From Planctomycetota bacterium (GTDB taxonomy: Bacteria > Planctomycetota > Phycisphaerae > WQYP01): DNA of 19,479 bases. The notes below the pieces were generated by a model. It did not search any database, was not told the DNA's origin, and worked only from the letters and a program-made list of their open reading frames with translations. Of this stretch, positions 12,789 to 19,479 are shown in pieces (the first letter of the stretch is position 1; the number at the start of each line of letters is the position of its first letter). Location: NCBI GenBank assembly GCA_021828925.1, contig JAJZCT010000004.1:1-19479 (forward strand), written 5' to 3'. Both the position numbers and the translations under genes were made by a program.

Positions 12789-14864
12789 TTATGCCAACGT
12801 GAGGCACGTTGCCGAATGAGCCGCCAGGAAGCCCGCTGCCGTCGGCACCTGCGCTATTTGACTGTCACATTGAATACCGCTGATATCCACAGGACTGCTG
12901 CGGTGATTCACGATGATCATCCGCTGCCCAAACCGCGCCATTTCCACGCCCCGCGCCGCCGGAATGGGAAGGTCCTTCGGAGATCCAATCAACCGGGCGA
13001 CCGGTGTTTCCCGCAACAGGATAATGGGGTGCATTTCCTGGCGGCCATATTGCGGCGGCACAATCGGCATCGTGCTGCGGCAATAGGAATAGCCATATTG
13101 AAATCCAAATGAAAGTATTCTGCCCTGGCCTGCTTCCGTCTGCGCCATCGCCGTAGCACCGGATTGTATATAGCTGCCCAGTGCCTTTCCGCGCCGGTAC
13201 GCTACTGTTGACCAGCCATGCGGAATAACCTTTTCCCGCCATGCAATACAGTCAAACTCTGTTTCATATTCCTCCACACCCCAGACGTTTCGCGCCAGTT
13301 CGCAATGCGGGCCGTGGATGACTGTGCCACCAGCAGCCGCGAATTGCTTCACGGCCGCCTCCAAGCCCGCGTTGTCTCCCAGGTCATAAAGTGAACAATG
13401 CGGAATTACTAGAATGCGGTAGGGGGCTAATGCGCCGGCGGCTATCTGCTGGGGATGAAGAATATCCACATGCCAGGACAAATCCACAAATTGCGCATAC
13501 CAGCCCAGTAAATCCATCCGATGTCGCCCCTGCTGATCCACTTCCAGTGGCTCATAAAGGCTCATTTCCGCTGGGAAAAGAATGGCAACTTCCTGCGGTC
13601 GCGGCGTATTCAACAGCGGCATAACTTCCGAAGCCCATGTATTGGCCACGCGCAGAGATTCTTTGAATATCCTGTCCATCCTGTAAAGCACACCGCCATC
13701 GTCCAGGCCGCTGTAACCATATAGATGCAGCGATTTCGCCCCGTTAGCCACCAGCGTGGCAATAGCCTCCGCCGGGGGCACAGCACGATAGATATCGCCA
13801 TTGACATGCCGCCCCATATAAAGCCCGCCGGTAAAATCCTGCCGGTTATTAGCACATCGCATGATCGACCCCTCCACGCTAAGAGCCATGGCGTCCGGGC
13901 GGTTTTCCGCGTTCAGCGGGGAAGCAATCAGCAACACCGAATCGACATGCTTGGCACATGCGTATACATCCAACGCACGCTGGCCGGTTTGCCACATGGT
14001 GTGGCCCGGCGGGTTAAAAAAATAGCCCCACTGATGTAAGACAGGTTGGATAAAAATCGGCGGGTCCATTTTGCGCCAGTGCTGCTTCATAACCGCCAGA
14101 TACTGCTGCAATTCACCCGCCAGATACGTCTGATTGTCAATCCAGCGGTAAAAATCGCCCGTGCGTTGTTCAAAATCGCGGGGCGTGGGCCGCGAGCAAT
14201 CCACCCAATTCAATTCTTCCGGTCTCAGATAATATTGAGCCGGCGTAAGAGCCTCAAAGGATTCTGCGGCGAGCTTATAACGCTGATTCAACAGGGCCAG
14301 ATCACCGTTATAGCGATTCCTCAACCAGGCGATGTAGCGTTGTTTGCCCTCGTCATCAAAGCTTGGTTTGGGGATCGGCTCAAACATCGTCTGCATGATG
14401 ATCCGCGGCGATCTTGCCTTGCGTCTCATGCCCGGGCCGTAAAGTGTAAGTAATCCCTGCACATGCTCCACCATGGTGGCTTGCGCCGCCGGCGACCAAT
14501 ATTTGTACGTGCCCATGGGTTTGCCGTCAGGGCATACGGATTCTTCGCCGCGTACCGGCGGCACATCCCGGATACTGGGATACAGATTATCCCCGCATAA
14601 ATACAGGGCCAGATGCGTATAATCCAGTCCATTCACCTGCATTTCCCGCATCATGAATTCCTGCATGGCCACATAGGGGCTTGCCGGCTCGCCGCGATAG
14701 CGAGCAAAAAAATCCTCCCATGGTTTGGAATCCAGATTGATGCTGGTAAACCCCAACGCTTTCACTTCCGCAATGCCCCGCCGCACAGCCTCGCGATCAC
14801 TGAAGAAGGGTTCAAAGAAATTTCCAAACCAGATGCTGATCATCGAAGAAGTCGCGCCTGCCAT
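12789..14864 (-). CDS. GH42-like beta-galactosidase-family protein, cytoplasmic
   Basis: A 691-residue protein with no signal peptide, so it is expected in the cytoplasm. The N-terminal half looks like a GH42 TIM barrel: IWFGNFFEPF, YWSPAAQATMVEHV, then YIAWLRNRYNGDLALLNQRY (177-196), the segment after the acid/base in GH42. Residues about 415-610 (VAILFPAEMSLYE, YRILVIPHCSLYDL, FAAAGGTVIHGPH) match the trimerisation domain, and a small beta domain ends the protein. At the acid/base position the usual Asn-Glu is Phe161-Glu162, and the place where I expect the nucleophile Glu reads YMGRHVNG. Activity may therefore be altered, or my alignment is off. It is the only gene on the minus strand and diverges from Alpha paralogue 2. 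The start has a weak ribosome-binding site. Confidence 0.72.
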   Translation of the reverse strand: MAGATSSMISIWFGNFFEPFFSDREAVRRGIAEVKALGFTSINLDSKPWEDFFARYRGEPASPYVAMQEFMMREMQVNGLDYTHLALYLCGDNLYPSIRDVPPVRGEESVCPDGKPMGTYKYWSPAAQATMVEHVQGLLTLYGPGMRRKARSPRIIMQTMFEPIPKPSFDDEGKQRYIAWLRNRYNGDLALLNQRYKLAAESFEALTPAQYYLRPEELNWVDCSRPTPRDFEQRTGDFYRWIDNQTYLAGELQQYLAVMKQHWRKMDPPIFIQPVLHQWGYFFNPPGHTMWQTGQRALDVYACAKHVDSVLLIASPLNAENRPDAMALSVEGSIMRCANNRQDFTGGLYMGRHVNGDIYRAVPPAEAIATLVANGAKSLHLYGYSGLDDGGVLYRMDRIFKESLRVANTWASEVMPLLNTPRPQEVAILFPAEMSLYEPLEVDQQGRHRMDLLGWYAQFVDLSWHVDILHPQQIAAGALAPYRILVIPHCSLYDLGDNAGLEAAVKQFAAAGGTVIHGPHCELARNVWGVEEYETEFDCIAWREKVIPHGWSTVAYRRGKALGSYIQSGATAMAQTEAGQGRILSFGFQYGYSYCRSTMPIVPPQYGRQEMHPIILLRETPVARLIGSPKDLPIPAARGVEMARFGQRMIIVNHRSSPVDISGIQCDSQIAQVPTAAGFLAAHSATCLTLA

Positions 14865-14971
14865 AACTTACTGCTTTCATGTTCAAGCCGCCGGGCCGGC
14901 GGATTTCCGCCCTGAGGACTTACAGTATTATCGACAAAGGCAGTCGGACGCAAGGGCGTTTCATGCAGCTT

Positions 14972-15035
14972 TTGGGAGTTTTGGGCCTGTCGCGGAATGA
15001 TAAAATTTAAACGCATAGTGATATTGCTTTTATCA
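14972..15035 (+). promoter_or_regulatory. Promoter-like box with inverted repeat before Alpha paralogue 2 (copy 2 of shared box)
   Basis: TTGGGA (14972-14977), 18 nt, then AATGAT (14996-15001) has the same spacing as the promoter at 7896-7925. Bases 14988-15026 match 7912-7950 at 34 of 39 positions. In this copy TGATAAAA (14998-15005) and TTTTATCA (15028-15035) form a perfect 8-bp inverted repeat that is absent from the other copy. It lies in the 300-nt divergent region between the GH42-like gene and Alpha paralogue 2, so it may govern both directions. Confidence 0.55.
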
Positions 15036-15164
15036 TGAGGCACCGCGATGATAGAGTCGGCTGTGCGCTACCGGAAAGCCTTTGTCGGCAAATATCAGGT
15101 AACGGCGTTCAGTGTTACGATGTTGTACGGAATTGTGCGTATGTGCGAAAATGGAAACGGGATC

Positions 15165-17579
15165 ATGGTGAATGGGAAAAGTTTTCTCTCGGCGTATCGA
15201 GATGTCACTCGCCGGACGGTGGGAATCGCTTGGGCTCTGGCCGCCGCTGGAATTACCGGAGTTCTTCAAGCGCAGGCTCCGGTAAGCCGAATCGCCCCGC
15301 GTAGCAGCTTTGTTGACTGCATCACTTTTGGAAAACCCACCAGCGAAGCGGCGCATCATCTGGCCGCGTTCGCATCGGGCGTTATCAATGGAGGAATGGG
15401 GCAAAGCGCGCGGGAACTTCTGCCACTGCATCCTTATCAGATTTATGGCGGTCATCTGAACTTTACCATGAAATGTAATCCGAAAAAGACCAATTACATT
15501 ACGGTGAAATATTGGGGTAACGACCGCGGTGAAAACTTGGGAAGGCTGCTTTTGTATTGCGACGGATTGCAGGTGGGATATCGCTTTATGTCCGATTACG
15601 GCCTGATCAGTGGTGCGGAAGATGCCGGATCGGAAAGCCTGACCAATTCCCGGCCATTTCCCGGACGCTTTTTTTATGTTACCGAGCCGTTGCCGCGAAA
15701 GCTCACGCGGGGCAAGCGTGAGGTACATTTGGAAATCCAAGCCATCGGCTATGACTGGATGTACGCCAGTAATTTCCGGCAGTATCAGCATCACCTGACG
15801 CACCCATCACGCGGTATTTACAAAGCCTATATCAGCACAAATCCATTTTTTGTTCCACCGGTTGGCGATGTTCAGGGCAGTGCGCCAGCACCAGCACCCG
15901 TGCGGCGGGACCCCGGCACAGCGATCCTCAAACAATTGAAATTTCACGTCAATCAGGCCCTCGCGGGCAATTTGCGCAACAGGAATCTAGACGGCCCCCA
16001 GCGTGTGGACATGCTGGCGCGAGCGTATAACACGAACTGGTGCATGGCCTACCACAATCCGGCAGTGATCAAGCGCATCATTCGCGATGTTGATGCGATG
16101 GCCCAAGGCCGTGGAAATCGCCGGGAGGCCAATGTCACCTGGCGGCTTTATGCCCCTGTGGGCCGGGCGGTATCGTTGATTTATCCGGCACTCAAAGCAT
16201 ATATGAATGTACCGATCCGGTTAAAGAATCAAAAAGCCGAACCAAGAGCCGCGGCATGGGCGGGTCTGCTGCAAAAGACCATCGCGTATCTGACCACCCA
16301 CGAACGCTATTACACCAATCAGGCTATGATCGTCAATTACAATATCTACTGTGCTAACCTGGGCCTGCAGTTGCTGGCTCCGAAATCAGCCATGCCGGAA
16401 AAACAGGCACGCTGGTATTTATATGAAGCCATCGGGCTGGTGCGCTGGCGGGGCAACAAGACGGCAACCGGTTGGCAATGGCCGTTCGGACATCATTATT
16501 ATGAAGTCACGCGGCAGGGGCTGTCGCGGGAATTGGGTTATGTTGCCAGCTACGGTGAAACCATTACCCATTTTCTCTGGCAGATGGCTGATGCCACCCA
16601 TGGTAATGCGAAAATTGAAAAGCAGTTGATCAAAATGCTCAAGGCCCGTGGCTATTTCATGGCCCCTGGTGTTGATCATAATGGCTACCGCGCCATGCGA
16701 TTGGAGGGCGTGATCGGTTGGCGACACAATTTATATCCGGAGGAAGTCTGCTACGGAGATCGCACGCTTGGCGGCACAGGCATGCAATGTGCCGCGCTTC
16801 TCGGTGATAAATCCAAAACACTGCTCGGTTACGCTCAGCAGTGCCTGGCGGACAATCAGTATTTTCAATCCATACGCCCCATGCTGTACAGTTTTGGCAG
16901 CGCGCCGATAAAGCAAATGCTGGAAATTCCCGGCCAGTATGCCGCAGTAAAAAAACTCCCACCAACGCATATGGAATTGCCGATGACGCCCGGACAACCC
17001 GACTTCGCCTGGGCCGATCCGCAGGACGGGGTGGTGGTGGTGAAACATAATCATACCCGTTTATATATCTCACTGTATTACCGGGCGTATGACGGCATTA
17101 ACCGCCTGGCGCGCATTCATTACACGACGCCAATCATGGACCGCCTGGTGCGGGCGTATGAACAGGTACACTTCACGCCCAGCGGGAAATATTTTGTTCG
17201 CCCGGATGATATTGACCAAGTGCAATTTCCCGGCTTTATTCCACCGGGGAACAAAATCCATAACGCCTACGCCGGCGAAAAACTTCCCATCCCGGTTTTG
17301 CCCAAAGGGTACGTGATGACCGACGGCCATTACGGCCCGTTCCCGCGCGGCCGCTATGGGCCGTACCTGGGTCGCGCGGGTTTTTATCGCCTGCATTATG
17401 GCCCGTATCTCATCGGAATGAATACCTCCCGGCATCATACGTATATGCTTAAGCCGGCAGCTGGTATGAGCCGTGCGGTCAATCTGATGAACGGAAAGAC
17501 GTTGACATTGGAAGGTCCCATGGCCATTAGACCGCGCGAGACGGTTATTCTATTGATCCATCACATTGGAAGCCGCTGA
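15165..17579 (+). CDS. Large exported protein, unnamed family Alpha, paralogue 2 (Tat signal)
   Basis: An 804-residue paralogue of 2426-4786, with roughly half the residues identical by eye over the whole mature length and the same beta / helical-toroid-like / beta-sandwich order. Shared blocks include AYNTNWCMAYHNPAV, NQAMIVNYNIY, GLSRELGYVASYGE, GYRAMRLEGVIGWRHNLYP, WADPQDGV and GPYLGRAGFYRLHYG. Unlike paralogue 1 it has a twin-arginine-type signal (VTRRTVGIAWALAAAG, ending LQAQA). The start is uncertain: ATG 15165 gives a normal Tat leader, while ATG 15048, with GAGG 7 nt upstream, would add 39 residues and has the better ribosome-binding site. It is transcribed divergently from the GH42-like gene and followed by the symporter. 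Polysaccharide lyase or hydrolase activity is an inference. Confidence 0.72.
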   Translation: MVNGKSFLSAYRDVTRRTVGIAWALAAAGITGVLQAQAPVSRIAPRSSFVDCITFGKPTSEAAHHLAAFASGVINGGMGQSARELLPLHPYQIYGGHLNFTMKCNPKKTNYITVKYWGNDRGENLGRLLLYCDGLQVGYRFMSDYGLISGAEDAGSESLTNSRPFPGRFFYVTEPLPRKLTRGKREVHLEIQAIGYDWMYASNFRQYQHHLTHPSRGIYKAYISTNPFFVPPVGDVQGSAPAPAPVRRDPGTAILKQLKFHVNQALAGNLRNRNLDGPQRVDMLARAYNTNWCMAYHNPAVIKRIIRDVDAMAQGRGNRREANVTWRLYAPVGRAVSLIYPALKAYMNVPIRLKNQKAEPRAAAWAGLLQKTIAYLTTHERYYTNQAMIVNYNIYCANLGLQLLAPKSAMPEKQARWYLYEAIGLVRWRGNKTATGWQWPFGHHYYEVTRQGLSRELGYVASYGETITHFLWQMADATHGNAKIEKQLIKMLKARGYFMAPGVDHNGYRAMRLEGVIGWRHNLYPEEVCYGDRTLGGTGMQCAALLGDKSKTLLGYAQQCLADNQYFQSIRPMLYSFGSAPIKQMLEIPGQYAAVKKLPPTHMELPMTPGQPDFAWADPQDGVVVVKHNHTRLYISLYYRAYDGINRLARIHYTTPIMDRLVRAYEQVHFTPSGKYFVRPDDIDQVQFPGFIPPGNKIHNAYAGEKLPIPVLPKGYVMTDGHYGPFPRGRYGPYLGRAGFYRLHYGPYLIGMNTSRHHTYMLKPAAGMSRAVNLMNGKTLTLEGPMAIRPRETVILLIHHIGSR

Positions 17580-17686
17580 TGTGTGGCGTGCGGGTCAGCA
17601 ATATTACGGCCCGGTACAATGGATCACCCGGCAATTTCCGGCCCGGTGGATGGGGCGGAGAATTAGCGCAATGGCTGGTGCCGTAA
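17579..17686 (+). CDS. Possible 35-codon ORF in the Alpha 2-symporter spacer
   Basis: An ATG overlapping the Alpha 2 stop (TGATG) opens a 35-codon frame starting MCGVRVSNITARYN and rich in Gly. Its TAA overlaps a further ATG (TAATG) opening a 14-codon frame that ends at 17730, 6 nt before the symporter start. The chain of overlaps could mean coupled translation or the remnant of a lost gene. With one short frame and no homology visible, it may be accidental. Confidence 0.15.
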   Translation: MCGVRVSNITARYNGSPGNFRPGGWGGELAQWLVP

Positions 17687-17736
17687 TGGTAACTTCGGGT
17701 CCAGGCTTTCCGACGCCGGTTGAATACTGAGGTTTC

Positions 17737-19479
17737 ATGCTTTCAATCTACGATTATCTCGCCATTGCGATGTACTTCGGGTTGATTTTTTCAGCCGGCC
17801 TGCTGCTGCGGCGGCAGAGCAAAAACACCTCTGATTACTTTCGCGCCGGCGGCGGGATTCCCTGGTGGATTACCGGTGCGGCCCTGTTTATGAATTTCAG
17901 CGCCTGGACATTTACCGGAGCCGCCGGAGAAGTATATAAAACCGGCACATTTGTGCTGGCCTTATATTATTCAAATGTCGTCGCGTTTATCACCGTCTGG
18001 GTCTGGACCTGCCGGAGATTTCGCCGCCTGCGTGTGATTACATGGATGGAAGCGGTGGAGGCCCGCTTTGGGCGTCCCACACAACAATTTTATACCTGGG
18101 TAAAAATTCCGATACTCTGGCTGGTCGGCGGTGTGGCGCTGTACGCGGTGGCCGTGTTCATGTCGTCCGTATTTGATGTCAATCTGGTGGCCACGCTGGT
18201 GGCCTGCGGTGTGCTGGTGACGTTGGTGTCATTCTTTGGCGGTGCCTGGGCGGTGGCGGCCAATGATTTTATTCAAATGTTTCTGGTCATGGCCATTGCC
18301 TTAGTAGCGGCGGTGCTGGCGTTGCACCAACCGGGGGTCGGCGGCATTGCCGGATTAATTCATCGCGTGCCGAAATCCTACTTTGACTGGACCGCCCATA
18401 CGCCCGTGAGTGTCATTAGCGCATGGATTATCGCCATGAGCTTAATGAATATTCTCATGTTTAACAGCGTGGAAAATTCTCCAAAATTTTTAATGTTGCG
18501 CAGCGACCGTGAGGCCCGCCGCATGACCATCATACCGATTATCGGCCTGACCGTGGGACCGGTGATTTGGATTATTCCTGCCATGACCGCCATCGTGACG
18601 CACCCGAATTTGCATCAGCAATTTCCGCACCTGCAGCACCCCTCTGAGGCGGCCTATGTCGCGGTATGCCTGGCCACCATGCCGCGTGGAATGATCGGCC
18701 TGCTGGTCAGCGCCATATTTGCCGCCACCATTACCAGCCTTGATGCGGTACTCAACCAGGGAGTGGGCGTGGTGGTGCGCAATTTCTATCTCCCTATTGT
18801 CAATCCGCAGGCCGGCGAAAAGCAATTACTGCAAATCAGCAAGCTCACGACTCTGGCATTCGGTGCCATCATTATCAGCATTGGCGTGTTACTCGGTGAG
18901 GGCAGTATTCCGGGGCTTTTCACATTGACCAATCAGTTGGCGGCGAGCTTGTTATTGCCCATGACCGTCCCGCTGGCGTTGTGTCTGATTTACCTGCGTA
19001 CGCCCAGTTGGTCCGGATGGAGCACCGCCGTGGTAGGCCTGATTGCCTCCGGCCTTATCAAGCTGACGTTTCCCGCGATACTGCCTGTATTGCTGCCCGG
19101 GCTTTACCGCCATATCACGCCCAGTCAGCGCACCGACGCATTTTTTTTCCTGACAACTTTTGTGGTCATAGGAGCCGGAACCGCGTGGTTTTTATTTACC
19201 GGTTTATTCTACCGTTCCTCTTCGGCGGAGCATGTTGCACGCATTGAGGCCCTGCGGAGAAATCTTAACACGCCCGTGCAGGAGCACATTGCCGACACCA
19301 GAACCAAGAATCGACCGCTGTATAAAGTTCTCGGCATACTGGGAACGATGTATGGCGTGGCGATCTGTCTGTTTACGCTGATACCCAACGACGTGTCCGG
19401 TCGAATGGGCTTTCTCTTTTGCGGCACGGTGATGCTGGCCATCGGAATTATCCTGCTGCGCAAATCCCGCGGCACAGAT
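17737..19479 (+). CDS. Sodium:solute symporter (SSS family), partial at right edge
   Basis: The frame is open from ATG 17737 to the window end (581 codons, no stop). GAGG at 17729-17732 is close, 4 nt upstream. It is a polytopic membrane protein with about 13-14 hydrophobic segments. SSS landmarks are YFRAGGGIPWWITGAALFM followed by NFSAWTFTGAAGEVY (first core helix, sodium and substrate region), WMEAVEARFG, and SAIFAATITSLDAVLNQG (the TM8 sodium site with Ser/Thr-Ser-Leu-Asp). A basic cytoplasmic segment near residues 490-525 precedes a last visible pair of membrane helices. It probably imports a sugar or sugar acid released by the secreted enzymes, and it is likely co-transcribed with Alpha paralogue 2. 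Confidence 0.9.
   Translation, partial: MLSIYDYLAIAMYFGLIFSAGLLLRRQSKNTSDYFRAGGGIPWWITGAALFMNFSAWTFTGAAGEVYKTGTFVLALYYSNVVAFITVWVWTCRRFRRLRVITWMEAVEARFGRPTQQFYTWVKIPILWLVGGVALYAVAVFMSSVFDVNLVATLVACGVLVTLVSFFGGAWAVAANDFIQMFLVMAIALVAAVLALHQPGVGGIAGLIHRVPKSYFDWTAHTPVSVISAWIIAMSLMNILMFNSVENSPKFLMLRSDREARRMTIIPIIGLTVGPVIWIIPAMTAIVTHPNLHQQFPHLQHPSEAAYVAVCLATMPRGMIGLLVSAIFAATITSLDAVLNQGVGVVVRNFYLPIVNPQAGEKQLLQISKLTTLAFGAIIISIGVLLGEGSIPGLFTLTNQLAASLLLPMTVPLALCLIYLRTPSWSGWSTAVVGLIASGLIKLTFPAILPVLLPGLYRHITPSQRTDAFFFLTTFVVIGAGTAWFLFTGLFYRSSSAEHVARIEALRRNLNTPVQEHIADTRTKNRPLYKVLGILGTMYGVAICLFTLIPNDVSGRMGFLFCGTVMLAIGIILLRKSRGTD

Noticed and set aside
1..19479. Mobile element explanation for the repeated modules
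   Set aside because: No transposase, integrase, terminal inverted repeats or target-site duplications were found. Tandem duplication with divergence and conversion explains the pattern more simply.

Overview
The window looks like a carbohydrate-active locus from a planctomycete, most likely class Phycisphaerae. The reasons are exosortase-type PEP-CTERM surface proteins with a VPEPASL tail and an Arg-rich end, a type IV pilin-like FTLIELLVVISIIALLIALL protein of the kind expanded in Planctomycetota, and several secreted glycoside hydrolases, all on moderately GC-rich DNA. No rRNA, tRNA, CRISPR array, transposase or integrase was seen. The taxonomic placement is an inference.

The locus is built from two related modules offset by 9,090 bases. 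Module 1 (1-7700) holds the last 22 codons of a pilin-like gene, a 337-nt leader, a PEP-CTERM protein, a hairpin terminator, a secreted GH43_24-like enzyme, a large secreted protein of a family I cannot name (called Alpha here), and a Tat-exported GH2 enzyme with a C-terminal F5/8-type-C domain. Module 2 (about 7896-19479) holds a promoter-like box, a full pilin-like gene, the same kind of leader, a second PEP-CTERM protein with an unrelated passenger, the same kind of hairpin, a secreted alpha/beta-hydrolase, a convergent cytoplasmic GH42-like gene, a second copy of the promoter-like box, the Alpha paralogue, and a sodium:solute symporter running off the right edge.

The genes plausibly work together on a plant polysaccharide. 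The GH43_24-like enzyme points to beta-1,3-galactan (type II arabinogalactan). The esterase-like hydrolase, GH2 and Alpha enzymes would act outside the cytoplasm, the symporter would import sugars or oligosaccharides, and the GH42-like enzyme would act inside. The PEP-CTERM and pilin-like proteins would be surface structures made alongside the enzymes. The substrate is inferred.

The most unusual feature is the leader before each PEP-CTERM gene. Between the two copies (about 79% identical) four hairpins are preserved, two of them with paired compensatory base changes and the others with G-C/G-U type changes. This suggests a structured regulatory RNA. A 69-codon reading frame lies in the same leader without indels between copies, so the region may also or instead encode a small protein. 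The two PEP-CTERM genes share leader, signal peptide, C-terminal anchor and following hairpin but carry different middles, as if passengers were exchanged in a fixed frame.
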